From contig OZ038437.1 in the NCBI GenBank assembly GCA_964036275.1, forward strand, positions 16,710,090 through 16,774,089: a stretch of 64,000 bases of DNA. The letters are read 5' to 3'. The notes under the pieces were generated by a model. That model was not told the DNA's origin, searched no databases, and saw only the letters and a list, made by a program, of their open reading frames with translations. Below, piece by piece: positions 11,537 through 23,283 of this stretch (position 1 is its first letter; every line of letters begins with the position of its first letter). This DNA comes from Litoditis marina (taxonomy: Eukaryota; Nematoda; Chromadorea; Rhabditida; Rhabditidae). The position numbers and the translations under genes were made by a program.

Positions 11537-12835
11537 CAGAATCCCAGAATACGTCATGTTTGAATGTAGTTTCATCGTTAATTGACCGTTTTTAAGCAAC
11601 TATCCGCATTTGAAATTATATTTCATGTCAATCCTGAACTTTCAAAGGTTGACGTCATCTGGCTTTTTGAATCTCAGAATACGATCGTTAATTGACTCTT
11701 TCCAAGATATTACCATCATTTGAAAATATATTTGACGTCAACTTTGCACTTTTCAAAGATGACGTCATCTGACCTCCAGAACTCACATGACGTCACCTTC
11801 ACATACGTTTCCTCGGTATTTGAAAAGCTTGTTCAATTAGTTCTTCTGCATTTTCCACTTTGTTGTCCGCATTCAGTATCGTGAAACCGCTTTCCTCTTT
11901 CGCAGGCATATAGTAGTTGTCTGATTTTGTCAACTTGCCTCGTGTTTCTGAAATAGAACACATATTCCGATCGGAAGAGTTTTTACAAATAGGTTGGAGT
12001 ATGATCTTTGGTGTCTTCTCAGTTCAATTTAACTCGTTAATATAGTTGTTGTCCAATGTCGTTTAAATGATACTACATACCTAGTACAAACGTTTTGAAC
12101 ATGTGCAGTCGCGATGATTCAGTCCTTAGGCTCATCGCTACGTAAATCAGAAACCATTTGGAGAACAGCTGGTTTGGGTGAAAGAAAATGAGTGGCAATT
12201 TGATATACATCCACATTCTCAATGCGGTCTCCGTTGCAACGCACTCTGCAAAAAATAGGGTAAGAACATGAATAAAAGTGACAAGGTTTTTGGAAGGGTA
12301 GTTTTTAGCATTGTCAACATAATTTTGGAGGGGAACTAAGAAGACACACATTCAAGTTACGGTGTGTGAGAATCCCAGAATACGTCATGAATACGTCTTC
12401 AGAATCATCACGAATACGTCTTCAGAATCCCAGAACACGTCATTTTCGAATGGAGTTTCATCGTGAATTGACGATTTTCAAGAAATCGTCAGCATTCGAA
12501 AATATATATCACGTTAATCCTGAACTTTCAAAAGTTGACGTCATCTGGCCTTCTGAATTCCAGAATGAGTCATGTTTAGATAGGGTTCAATCGTTAATTG
12601 ACTATTTTTAAGATATGCTCCGCATACGAAAATATATTTCACGTTAATTCTGCACTTTTAAAAGTTGACTTTATCTGGCCTTCTGAATCTCGGAATAAGT
12701 CAATTTCAGATTAAGTTTTATCGTTAAGTGACCCTTTCTAAGATATTACCATCATTTGAAAATTTATTTGACATCAACTTTGCACTTGTCAAAAATGACG
12801 TCATCTAGTCTCCAGAAGAACGTCACGAATAAAGT
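11537..12835. repeat. Degenerate array of about 125-bp units, split by two exons
   Basis: Units read roughly as CCAGAATACGTCAT, TTTCATCGTTAATTGAC, CATTTGAAAATATATTTGACG, then CAAAGTTGACGTCATCTGG. At least two units lie at 11537-11800 and four at 12366-12835, with the exons at 11799-12245 between them. The same array is inverted at 47885-48470. The repeated TGACGTCA is a CRE-like palindrome. Confidence 0.75.
11799..12245 (-). CDS. Two-exon coding fragment inside the composite repeat
   Basis: Exon 12245-12081 starts after TTTTTTGCAG and ends at a GTATGT donor; exon 11947-11799 starts after TATTTCAG and ends in TGA. The phases agree and give about 103 residues. The first part has a hydrophobic, possibly membrane-embedded stretch (MYIKLPLIFFHP, then WFLIYVAMSL). 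The second is hydrophilic (SGFTILNADNKVENAEELI). Another frame of the first exon is also largely open but has a stop, so the frame is not certain. The fragment cannot be joined in phase to the gene at 9365-10772 without a missing exon. It may be captured sequence carried by the element. Confidence 0.4.
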
Positions 12836-13366
12836 ATTTCATAATCGAAGAAAAGTCACGATGGCATCATATTTCAATTTTCATCCGAATCGGTCAACGT
12901 TACCCTAAGTTATTCCACCGACTTGTCAGAGAGGGTGAGAGAGCATGCTAAATGGAGAGACGCAGACACATTTTCAAACGCCTATAACTTGAGAAAAAGA
13001 CAAAAAAAATTAATTTTTTTGTGCCCTTGAGGTTTGAGTGGTAGACCTACGATGGCCCTAATTTTCAGCCAAATCTGTCCACATATAAACAAATGCCAGA
13101 AGTGCGCCCAACAGGACAGAAAGACAGATTACAACGGAAGTCGGCGCTCTGGATGAAGCGAAAACGTCATAACCTGGATCAAACTTAACCGATTTTGTTC
13201 AAATTCGGGACACAACTCGCAAATATGCCGAAAAACACTTCCAAATCAATAAAAGATCTGTTTTGCAAGCTTCAGCCTCTTATGGGGGAACTAAAAAAAC
13301 GGAGGCTCGCATCAGCCGGACCAAAGACAAATCTCGCACAGCGCTTCGCGCTGCGCGCGATTGGAT

Positions 13367-14215
13367 GAAAAATCTGTTAACCTTGCTTCAAATAACGTAC
13401 AAACCATGTAAAAACATTATTGCTCCTCTCAGATCGTACCTCTTCAAATATTTACTTTACAAATCGAAGTAATTACCAATATTTGTATTTAACGCGACGT
13501 AGAATCGAAAACGTAATATGTGTCCTAATACGTTTTCTACCAACAATTCTGCCTTGAACAGTAGGAAAACTTAATTTAGCTGGAATTAGTGAGAGAGTTA
13601 AACTGCTATTGCTATTCGAAATGTCTCTCTTTCACCTATTTTTCTTACCTCAACAACGTGTTATGTACGTCTTCAGAAAACTCTCATTCAATAATGTATT
13701 CAACTCGCAAATTTGTGTTTCACCTCTTTCATGGTATATTAACAAACAATGAATTCACTTGATTGTAGTCCTTTGTTTGCCGACTTTGATTTACATTTTT
13801 TTATAAGAATCACCCATTTTTTATTTTTATTAGTCGTAAACGTGTAACTTTTGAGCTAGATCAAAAATCTCACCTTCATTCAGAGATAATATTCCCAAAT
13901 AGCGGACTAGTTTCGAATATACGTCGAAACACTTTGAAATATGATCGTATTATCATTTTGCTTCCTGAAAAAGAGAAATCGTTGAGCACCACTTCTTGTA
14001 CATGTTGCCTTGCGCCTCAGGTGCTGTGAGAATAGGTTCGTATGTAACAACAGCGGCCTTTGCGTCTTGGGAATACACTATGTACCTATATGTATTTTGT
14101 ACAACAACCACAAGTCGATTATACAACGACCCAAACAACAGTATTTCAGCTTGAATATATGTCAAGCTTGCCAAGTGTATGTATCTGAAGTTGCGAACAA
14201 GTTTGAAACACAACG
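13367..14215 (-). pseudogene. Tandem unit U3, decayed copy
   Basis: An exon begins after CAACTTCAG at 14213 and is open to about 13950 (76 residues). It contains a hydrophobic stretch with LLFGSLYNRLVVVV and a tail matching the last exon of the gene at 9365-10772 at DNA level (AAGTGGTGCTCAA). It then runs into the TTCGACGTATATTCGAA motif at 13910-13928 and a block at 13640-13490 matching U2. The homologous 3' end has changed frame, so the unit is probably dead, though the 14213 exon itself is intact. Confidence 0.5.
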
Positions 14216-15320
14216 TTAGAATAAACCACGTCTATTCACGTGCACTTTGCACTCAGCGTTGTTATCTACAAGTAAAGGGTACCTAAATTATACCGTATTA
14301 TACCAGAAAACTTTCTTATTAATCAAAGTCGTTTTTTACACAGAGGGGACTATGTTTCGCGTAAATGTTTACTGAACATTTTTTGGCAAAGACAAAAGTC
14401 CATGTGAGAACCTCGATGCTATGTGTAGCAAACAAGTTACTTTCTAGCAAGAAATTTCGTTTGAATATCAGTTATTTTCAATTACACAACAAACAGGAAC
14501 AGTGACAACATTCCTGTTCAGACTACAATACATCGTACCGACAAAATCACTCACATTTCACAAACCATTCAAAAATAGTCCGCGATCACGAGAGTTTGGT
14601 TTCATTTTAGGCCATGAACGGAAATGTTGATGTGATCATTCTACCTAAATACACTATGTTTAATAAAAATTCTTCCCAACTTTTCTTAAAAAACGTAAAA
14701 ACCGTATTTAAACATGATTTCTCATTTCCACGCAGTTGAGGACTTCATTATCCAGGTCGAAGTAACTATTATTTATACCTGAACTCGACGTAAGGTCGAG
14801 ATTATTTTATGTGCCTTGATGCATTTCATAATAGTAAGTTTATCTTTAACAGTGGAAAAACTAAGTTTAACTGGAATTATCGATCGCACCAAAAATATCC
14901 TCCTGTTCGTACCTATTCTTCTCACCTCTATATCTTGTCCTGTATGTTTTCACTGTAAATTTTAGCAAAAAACTCCATCTCTTTACTTGCGATTAGCGGC
15001 AGCATCAGGATAAAGATGAAGTGCGCAAACAGGTCTCCTATCTGAAAAAAAAATCATTTATGTCTACTAGTTACAAATCGGTGTTTTACAGGTTTCCTTG
15101 ATTCTTTGAAATTTACTTGATCCTCTTTGCGGGAAGTTATTTGCCAATATTATAACTTTTTTTTCAGTTTGTTCGATAGATATGAGTTGCGAGATAGTCA
15201 CAGAAAACCAACTCTTACCTTCAATGCCGAAAAGCATCACAAAAAATTCTATAGTTCGAATATACGTCGAAACAGTATGAAATATGATCATCTCTGTTGT
15301 TTTCTCTTTTCTTGTTCCTG
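14216..15320 (-). pseudogene. Tandem unit U4, least decayed of the repeats
   Basis: Exon-like blocks in order: 15295-15222 encoding a 25-residue hydrophobic peptide that includes STYIRTIEFFVMLFGIE and ends at a GTAAGAG donor; 15055-15000 after TTTTTTTCAG, encoding GDLFAHFIFILMLPLIA; 14900-14790; and 14640-14550 resembling KPNSRDRG. The hydrophobic exons suggest membrane segments. No continuous model could be built. Confidence 0.5.
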
Positions 15321-15541
15321 AAATCGTTTAAATTGTATCATGCTATATGATTAACGACAATTAAACCTGTAACTTTGAACCTCGTAACTAAATCTCATTA
15401 TTGAATTTCAGCTCTATGATACTAAAAATAAACTACAAGACGAGTGTGGGGCGTTCGCAATCGCAGTTTATCATTTCGATGTATTACTGAATTATGTGAA
15501 TGTAAAAAGGAGCCTAGGTTTACTAACTCTGTGTGTCCTTC

Positions 15542-16173
15542 TCAGACACATCCGCCGACTCCAGGCAAACTTCCATCAGGCAATCCGGCGTCCTCGTTCC
15601 CGTATGGAGCGTGCTCGATGCACTCGGAGTATTCGAGGTTGGCCTGATCAGCCAATATGGCTGGGCTCTGTGGTATGAACGTAGTGTGATGGATCAATAC
15701 TACACAACTAGGGTGGGAATTTCCCCAACTCGATGAATTCTCTATATTTAACATGATTAACAACCCTATTTTCAACATTTTATCTGAATCACACTTAAAA
15801 ATGTATACGTCCGTGGTTGCACCTAGATTTGCCTTGCAACTGGCTTTTTTGGAGCCCTAGATACTCACCAATAATAATAATATATTTCTTACACAAAATT
15901 CCAACAAAGGAACATAAACTAAGCTCTTTGAATAACCACAGTTGGAAGAAAAACGGTAAAATAAGCTCTACAAAGTGCGAATGTAGTACTATACAAAAAT
16001 AGGACTAGTAGAAAGAAAACTCTGACTGCTCAGGTGATACGGTCAAAACTACGAGTCCGCTAATAACTCACTGCGTCGTGCAGATGAACTGCAATCTTGT
16101 GTACCTCTTGATGTCCTTGGACATAACAATCGACGAGTTCGAAAACTTGCTCCTTGTTCAGCGGCTCGGACAT
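15542..16173 (-). CDS. Small two-exon protein, about 75 aa, unknown
   Basis: Exon 1 (16173-16072) has an ATG and encodes MSEPLNKEQVFELVDCYVQG and 14 more residues, ending at a strong GTGAGTT donor in phase 0. Exon 2 (15667-15542) follows a CCACAG acceptor and encodes 41 residues, including ANLEYSECIEHAPYGNEDAG, ending in TGA. Codons are strongly C/G-ending in this frame. The acceptor is weak for a nematode, and the protein may continue or use another acceptor. No family recognised; the beginning looks helical, the end is Gly/Pro-rich. Confidence 0.5.
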
Positions 16174-16687
16174 ACAAGTGATCTGACCTTAAAATGAAAT
16201 TGAGAAAGATTAATGGAATATAAGAGGAATACAACTGATTCGGTCATTTTTCATATTATAATAACTGGGCACGATTAACTATTACACAGTTCAATCGCTC
16301 AAGATACAAAATAAATGTGAGTTTTGAAAAAGATGCAAAGAGAATTATGAGTTTTTGAAAGAGATGCAAAGCGAAATATGAGTTGGTTTTTTTCAAAACC
16401 AAAAACTAGTCATCGCTCAGCTTTTGAGTGCCGGTTCACAATACTTGAAACAAAAAGGAACAAAAAAAATTTCTCTATTATTAAATACATGTATCTGACA
16501 TTTACGGAGTTAATCATTCAGAAACTTGATTGTTCGTAAAAACACTATAGTCATAAACATGCTCGTGCAATGTTTCACAGATACATTTTTTTGTTCATCA
16601 CGTTTTCGATTCTTGGTCATATCAAGTTAGTTTCCTTTTTCTACCGTATATCACATGCGTGCATGTGAATAAATTAATAAAACACAC

Positions 16688-16813
16688 ATGTGTGCAAGTC
16701 CACGACACTTAAAGACTTGAAGACACTGAAAGTCCCCGTTGAAGTACGGCTCTCGCTGTTTCTTGAACACCACTTGGCACTGGCGCTTGGCGGTTGCAGA
16801 ATCGGTAACCATT
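16688..16813 (-). CDS. Isolated coding exon, probably N-terminal
   Basis: After a TTGTTGCAG acceptor, an ATG at 16812 opens a frame with C/G-ending codons: about 41 residues, basic and Cys-containing (AKRQCQVVFKKQREPYFNGD). A possible donor GTGTGTT follows at 16687. It could be the first coding exon of the 16173 gene, or a separate gene fragment. The phase relation to the next exon is not settled. Confidence 0.4.
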
Positions 16814-17276
16814 CTGCAACAAGAACATATATGAATGGTGTTTATTTCATGAAAGAGAAATTCATGAATGTTTAAATGGAGTTTGCGGTAAAACTAGAGT
16901 TTGTGGTAAGGGAGAACTGTAAGATATAAACGCGTTCCGAAGGAGCTTTGTAGACGCAAACATGTATGGATGTGAAAGTAACAAAAGGTGCGGAGGAGCG
17001 CAAAAAACGAAGGCTGGTGCTCTTTTAGTGCCCTTTCAGGGAAATCTCTACCTTTGCTGGGACAGAACAAAGAAGAGAAAACCGTTTCTTTTATACACGT
17101 GTGTCACGTGACACAACACGGGTGTCACGTGTGTTCAATTAGAATATGGGACGATTGGGGGACATGCGACGATTTTGGGATTTTTTCCAATTTGATATTT
17201 TAATTGATTTCAAAAACTCATGTCTGGGTGACATGTCACGTCTGGGGGACGTCAGGGTGACCTGTCACGTCTGTGC

Positions 17277-17360
17277 ATTCGTGTGATAGTGTGATAGTGA
17301 TAGTGTGATAGTGTGATAGTGATAGTGTGTGATAGTGATAGTGGATAGTGTGCGTTGGGG
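17277..17360. repeat. GTGATA microsatellite
   Basis: Tandem copies of GTGTGATA and GTGATA. It is bordered on the left by repeated CACGTG and GACGTC-like palindromes (17095-17270). Confidence 0.9.
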
Positions 17361-17384
17361 TCGGATAGTGTGCATTCTAGTGGG

Positions 17385-17475
17385 TAATCGTGCACTTTCT
17401 TATCACACGTTAATGAGTTCTGCTGTATTGAACATGTTTCACGTGACTTTGCAATCGACTAACAGTATATTGTGA
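17385..17475 (+). repeat. 125-bp CACGTGA-type MITE, partial
   Basis: Shares ATCGTGCACTTT, GAGTTCTGCTGT, CATGTTTCACGTGACT and GACTAACAGTAT with the copies at 19513, 20376, 25213, 58200 and the split copy around 57605/61190. The left end is missing. Confidence 0.7.
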
Positions 17476-17689
17476 CACCCATCTTTCGTTTCTGTAGTTT
17501 AATGTTGCCTTTACATCCACTATGTTGTCGAGGTTTCTGGTAATTTCCGTATGATGGAAAATGTCAACGGTCGACGCGATTTGTACAGCTGCACTAGACG
17601 ATCATCAACTAAGAAATGCTGGTCGCATGTTAACCAACTAAGTCTATTATGTTCCTTGAAAACACGTTTTTCCTCGATATAGTCGATAA

Positions 17690-18330
17690 AGGGTAATCTT
17701 CGAGCTAGATACGTAAATCTCACCTTCAATGACAAATAGTATTCCCAAATAGTAGATTAGTTCCGAATATACGTCGAATCAACTTGAAATATGATCATCT
17801 CCATTGTTATTTCAATGTGCTTTCTGATCATAAGCAACGCTCTGTCGCATTTGTACAGAAAAGGGCGTGGAGTCATTTTAAATTGAGTTGGTTACTCCTG
17901 GTTTTCTGCACTGAAAACATATTGAAATCAAACCACTCTGAGAATTCAGTGACTCGGCTCCGCCGACTGAGTCGAAATTGAGACGGCAAGGACAATGTCG
18001 CTGCCGTGACCAGTTTTACTCATAGAATATCATTTTCAAATTGAGTATTAGTGTTGCTTTCAGAACAAAATGGGCTACAGGACTGGATTTGGATATGTCT
18101 TCACGAAACTTATTTCTTTCCACCTCTGCAAAACCAGAATTTTAGATACTTGAGAGTGGATAAGTGTTTTCTAAACTTTCTCGGTGATATGAAAATGAAA
18201 CTGCTAGTTTTTTGTCAAATACTGAAAACTCACTTTCAATGACAAATAGCATCATCAACAAAATAGATATAGTTCGAATATATGTCGAGCAAGCGATGAA
18301 TAATGCATCTGGAAAGAAGAGAACATAGAA
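17690..18330 (-). pseudogene. Tandem unit U5, two partial copies of the TYIR exon
   Basis: Blocks at 17800-17715 and 18320-18230 both carry CA(C/T)TTTCAATGACAAATAG-like DNA and the TTCGACATATATTCGAA-type motif. The second follows a CTTTCCAG acceptor and encodes STYIRTISILLMMLFVIE, similar to the hydrophobic exon of U4. They are fragments of the tandem family. Confidence 0.45.
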
Positions 18331-18474
18331 TGTCCGTTGTTTATCTTTGACACACGTGAGCTCTGTAAAACTACTATTTTGACAAATACACAGAAAAAGT
18401 AATGAACACAGTATGTTAGTTGTTACTTAAAGAAATTATTCGAGTTCGAGTCTATTACAAATTTCTAACGTGAA

Positions 18475-18675
18475 TGTAAAACTAGTGGGTGAGTGGTGGG
18501 TGAGTGTAGTGCAGCGTTGGTTAAAAGGGATCACAAGGAACGCTCGTAATACGCCGTTAACTCCACGCGCGAGCGGTCGCGTAGCGCCAGCGAGTGGCTG
18601 TATTAGCATCCTAGCAGTATATAGTTATCGTCGACCTTACACGAACTTCTACAGTATGCCATTGAGAGTTTGAGC
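18475..18675. repeat. Repeat with CGCGAGCGGTCGCG hairpin
   Basis: The segment ACGCGCGAGCGGTCGCG, then GCGAGTGGCTGTATTAGCAT and TAGCAG, is related to 30990-31035 (CGCGAGCGGTCCGCGTTGCG, then TTAGCATTGTAGCAG). A hairpin near a conserved end could mark a Helitron terminus; only these two copies are seen. Confidence 0.45.
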
Positions 18676-19014
18676 CAGTTGTTCATGCATTATAAATTTT
18701 GGAGAAGTTTAAGCATTCAGTACTTCCATTACGAGATGCAACTAAGTACCTAAGTAAGTATAAAACTTGGTCAAAAACGTTGTTCCGTATGGAACGATAA
18801 GTGTTCAAATGAAGTTTTACCACCGAAATAAAGATTTCTGCTATGTACAGCTATGTGTTTTACTGGTGCTTTGTGATTGACAACACTGTTCAGAATACAG
18901 TGATCATAACAATTGAAGGAAAGAATGTGAAAAATGTAGCATAAAATGCTCTCACAAAGGTTATATTAGAATATTATGCAAAATTTATTGTAGTATACTA
19001 TTTATTATGGAAAC

Positions 19015-19155
19015 AGCGAGATAACTATCGAGATGCCTTGCTTTGTGGAAAGAAGCTTTGAAAAAAGCTGTGGAAAGAAGCAAAGGACAAAGCTTCTTTT
19101 CACGGAGCAAAGCATCTTGATAGTTATAATCTTGATAGTCTCGCAGTTTATATAA
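19015..19155. repeat. Inverted repeat, hairpin of about 140 bp
   Basis: The left arm CGAGATAACTATCGAGATGC and GCTTTGTGGAAAGAAGCTTTG pair with the right arm CAAAGCTTCTTTTCACGGAGC and GCATCTTGATAGTTAT. It has the size of a MITE. Confidence 0.7.
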
Positions 19156-19512
19156 CAATACAATGAGAGCAAATAACCATTACAGCAATAGGTTACAGCA
19201 CAACGAGCGAACCCCTCACCTGCCTAATTGGTGTTTGGAAATTTGCGTTTCCCACCGGTAATACATAATTGGATTCTGAGATTTCAGTTGGGTAGGTAAA
19301 TTAAAAACATCTAATGGGGACCGATTTTAGTATTTCTATTCAGGGAACTAAATAAGAAAAGTCTCTTATGATGTTTCCGAATCGCCTCACTGGATAAAAC
19401 GAAATGAGATAAAAACGGAGTCTAGGAAGAGTTTTCAAAAGCATAACTTTTATATTATGTATATGTTTATCTTTACTTTTCAATCAACATTCGATACACA
19501 TTATACTAGTAG

Positions 19513-19635
19513 TAAATTGAATAGTCATGTAGAGTCGACCTTCTAATGAGGCATCGTGCACTCTGTAATTTCACGTTTGTGAGTTCTGCTGTTTTCACAT
19601 GTGTCACGTGATTGTGCAATTGACTAACATTACAG
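19513..19635 (+). repeat. 125-bp CACGTGA-type MITE, full copy
   Basis: Runs from AAATTGAATAGTCATGTAGA to GTGCAATTGACTAACATTAC. The ends form an imperfect inverted repeat (ATTGAATAGTCA and TGATTGTGCAAT). Internal GAGGCATCGTGCACT is shared with the other copies. No proteins. Confidence 0.75.
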
Positions 19636-19639
19636 ACTT

Positions 19640-22350
19640 GTTCACGTACTTATCAGCATAGATCACTTCACGTGGTACTGATATGTCGGCGCCGCGTGAC
19701 GCGTAACGCGTTATGTTCACAGTAGAATATAATAGTTTTCGAACATTCAAAGTTGGTTTATTCCTTCTCTAACTTACTTTCATTATTTCCCCCGATCACA
19801 TACAGGTCGTTTCACCTCGGACAATTCCCAGCTGATTGGCCAGCTCTTGACAAGAGAGTGTGCAGAGAAACGCAGATCTCTGCGGCTTTAGTAACCTCCA
19901 AGTTCTTTTGCTTCTGTAGCTGGCTAATCATGAAAAATTGACGTCAATCGTTCCATGAAACGTATTGGCATGGTTCCAAATGTTTCGGTTGACACTTTTT
20001 GTTCATTGCATACGTAATCTTGAAGTCTAAAAGAACCGCTAACAAAGTTTAACACCCCTTTGAAACATCACAACATTAGAACAGCCCTGAAATAAAAATA
20101 AGACAGTTCCCAGTCAATTAGCCTTCCACTTCTGTAGCGGCCTTGAGAGAGAGTGTGCAGGTCAAAGAGACGCAGATGGGTCTTATTCTCGGCCTTTCCG
20201 GACTGATATTGCTCTCGATATAACTCCCACCCTCTGTTAAACCTAGCAACCAATCTTTCTAAGCGTTACAAGCCGTTGTTGTTGTGAGCCGCGTGCGGTT
20301 CGCGTCGCGGCTCATATTGAGACAACATAATCACCAGCCGTCTGGTTCACTTTAGTACGTTATCAAACCAGCTATACTGTTAGTCAATTGCACAGTCATG
20401 TGAAACATGTTAAACACAGCATAACTGAGAAACGTGCAATGACAAAGTGCACGATGCCTCATTAGCATGTTAACTTCACGTGACTAATCAGTTGAATTAT
20501 ATTATATATGTAGTACGGTTTGATATAAAATGTATTAGATAAATGAAGAAATTGTTAAAATACCGGCAGTAATGCGCCTTACAATGATCATTGATATAAT
20601 TGCCCAGTTGATGTGATTAGAAATAACATAGTGTAATTTTCAACATTCAAAAAAACCTGTGCTAAATGTTCCTACACATATTTTGTTCTAGTTTCACATT
20701 TTCGCGTTCTACAACACTATTTTGGGATATATGCATTGACTTGATATCATAAATTTCAGATTCATGAAATCTCGAATGTCCGACATATATTCGGACACAA
20801 ATGTATCAATATGACAAACTATTGTTTTTAAGCATGTGAGTTTCACTCATTCATCTTTTAGAAATGGCAAACAGACAAGTTCTTTCAATAATAAATTCAT
20901 TCAAAAGATGATTCGAAGGTATATTGGGTGATTGTTTCGAATATTACTGTACACAATCATTTATCTGTCACAGTTTCAATTATTATAGTCTGTAGTTTGA
21001 ACTAACTAAGTTTACAAGGTTTGCGAAATGTCCATCACATATCTCGTGTTTTTTGACAAATTTCAATACTAACCAGAGAAGTTATATGAAAGGATAGCTT
21101 CTCGTCAATACAACAATTGTTTATATTCATTGGTGCATGGTAAAATCTGAAAAATATTCTGAATCAACTTACGATATTTTTTCATACAATTCCAATTGAC
21201 TATTTCGTTTACAGAGGCTAGGATAGAGAATGGAGGGACTACGGCAAAAGGGCAAAAAATTATGGAGATAAGGTACATTTTCACTCTAGACAATCCACGA
21301 AAAAAACAGTTTTTGAGTGAAATCGTTCTGACTACACATTTTCAACGCTCGCAGTTCATACGAACCTCTCAAAACAGATGCCAACTCTGTTTTTTTTTCA
21401 AGAAATCCGCCCACACCTGGCAGGATAGGTGTTGTGAGCATCTCAAAAAGCAGGTCTACAGCTCCTACTCAGACAATTCACAGCTAACTGGCTCATCACT
21501 TTCGTAGCTGCCTCGACCAGAAAGCGTGCGGGTCAGAAATGCGCAGACTCTCTCTATCTATCTGTGGCCTCATTGACCTGCCTGCTCTCTCGCCTCTGTA
21601 GCTGGCTAACGGTTTCTCATCATGTTAACCTTGTTGTCTATGAAAGAATTCCATTGAAAATTTAAATGGGACGTGCTAAGCTAAAGTCTCAGTAAGAATA
21701 TCCAGGACCAATCGATGAACTACAAAACACATTTATGAGTTTGAACATTCAGACATTCGTTTGAGGGACAATCGAAATAGAAGACACTGCAAAAGCGGGC
21801 TTTAGAAAAGGTATCATCTCATCAACACAATTTCAACAAATTAAGTTTGATTGTTTTCGTTCAGAAAAGTTCGATATTGAGCTGTATTTCCAAATCAATT
21901 TTCTGCAAGGTGAAACAGCACTCATAATTGAATTCACTTTGAGAAGGTTCGGAGTTTGATGAACCGTTTAATCTGCGCAATTTTTACGTAGCCTTTTGCC
22001 GTGTACGAGTCACAGTCATGAACGTGTTTCCACGGACTATTGCAAATCAGAGATATAATTAGTTAGAATTTTTCATTTTCAGAAGAACACAACCTAGATA
22101 CCCAAATTCATTTTAGTGATAATATTTGTATTCAATTCAGATGTTTTGCCAGTCTCAATGACACCTGCTTCGGAAGCCGTGTTCAACGCCACTAACGAAA
22201 AGATAACAAAGGGCGAGTGAATATCTTCACTTTAAAGAGAAAAAAGTAAAGATTTGATAGAATATTATGAGTGAAGTATTAGTAGTACACAAAAGTTACA
22301 ATATGTTATGTTATGTATTTGAAATTAGGAATTTTTAGGTGTAAACCCGT
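19640..22350. other. Repeat-rich interval without a convincing gene
   Basis: Contains three related segments at 19815-19935, 20100-20245 and 21470-21615 that share CAGCTAACTGGC/AGCTGGCTAAC ends and GTGTGCAGG-GCGCAGA-like centres, a reverse-strand 125-bp MITE (20376-20500), a CG palindrome at 20288-20316 and a TTCGACATATATTCG motif at 20779. Open frames are short with poor codon use. Confidence 0.5.
20376..20500 (-). repeat. 125-bp CACGTGA-type MITE, reversed copy
   Basis: Reverse complement of the 19513 copy: GTTAGTCAATTGCACAGTCA at the left, GTTAACTTCACGTGACTAAT at the right, with AAGTGCACGATGCCTCATTA inside. Confidence 0.75.
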
Positions 22351-22359
22351 TCAATAGCG

Positions 22360-22485
22360 AAACGATTATGTGGACCAATCTCGTGTTAACGGGCCTTCGA
22401 ACTGCAACAGAAGAATATGTTGCAGTTTGAATAACTGAAGCGTCGGGATTGGTACACATAAGCGTCCTTCGTTAACGACATCACA
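22360..22485. repeat. Palindromic MITE, ACGATTATGTGGWCC family, copy 1
   Basis: Ends GCGAAACGATTATGTGGACC and its inverted partner GGTACACATAAGCGTCCTTC flank a hairpin formed by GAACTGCAAC and GTTGCAGTTTGA. Most diverged of six copies in the window. Confidence 0.75.
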
Positions 22486-22958
22486 ACTTTTCCTAGCATT
22501 ACACCAGACAAATAGCGTAGGTACACATAGTAAATAAAGGTCAGTACCGTAATCTTTGCGTGAACGCTAGATACACGTAACCTCGAGATTGGTTGTACGG
22601 CTACCGTAACACATCAATAAATTCGGAACATTTCGAGATTTGTATTCCAACACGGGAAAGAGTTTGCATTTTCCAGATGCTTACATCATTGAATCTTTCG
22701 ACATATATTCGGAACAAAACTGCACGAAAAAAAACGTCTTTTCAATTTCGAGTAAGTGAGAATACTTCAGTTGAGAGATGTTTTGCGAATCCGTGATTAA
22801 CTTTGTATGAGTGGAGCTAATAAACACCATAAAAGCCTTGTCGAGCGATCGTTCTAGTCAAAATTGTGCCCATCAGTTAGAACTTTATTGTAAATACATA
22901 TTAACATGCATTCTAAATTACTTCCGGTCTTTCGTCACTCGTTGTAGTCAAGGACGAT

Positions 22959-23210
22959 ATGTTGCCCCTAGCAACACAGGAAAACTCTGAGATTCACATT
23001 GGATTTAACAACACAGAATCCTCCTATTCAGGCGCTCAGAAAGACGAATTCCCGTTTTCACGACTTGTTGGAGACAAGAACAACGGGATGGGCGTACAAT
23101 TCCAGGTATGAATGACCAACAACCTTTTTTCCTGAGAACTATTTCATCCGTTTGTTACTATATACTATACTATAATAACCAGAACAATGATCCCATTGCA
23201 GTATCCGTAG
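22959..23210 (+). CDS. Short coding exon of unknown gene, about 51 aa
   Basis: An ATG at 22959 opens 49 codons of good coding quality (TQENSEIHIGFNNTESSYSG, then FPFSRLVGDKNNG), ending at a GTATG donor after 23105. The next acceptor, CCATTGCAG at 23201, reads YP then TAG. A different frame of that exon stays open and looks coding (SVDEKLGMGELFEQL) until the tRNA-like sequence. The gene may therefore have suffered a frameshift, or the splice used is different. The protein is hydrophilic; family unknown. Confidence 0.4.
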
Positions 23211-23283
23211 AGGAATGGGGTCCGTAGATGAGAAACTAGGCATGGGTGAGCTTTTTGAACAGCTCACGTGGTATGAAGATACT

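Larger units (their letters stand above)
10960..13366 (+). mobile_element. Composite repeat element, copy 1
   Basis: The tandem-unit sequence is interrupted exactly here: U2 runs continuously through the point matching 10959/13367. The insert consists of a long-arm foldback (10960-11494), the motif CATGCCGTAGGTATGT, a degenerate array of about 125-bp repeats, a conserved block at 12840-13010, and a right end with a CG hairpin (CGCACAGCGCTTCGCGCTGC, 13337-13356). The same order occurs inverted at 47338-49109. The hairpin close to one end recalls Helitrons, but the CTRR terminus is not clear. Copy 1 also contains two coding exons absent from copy 2. Confidence 0.65.

Noticed and set aside
17277..17360. 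CRISPR-like direct repeats
   Set aside because: It is a simple GTGATA microsatellite with no spacers, in a eukaryotic context.
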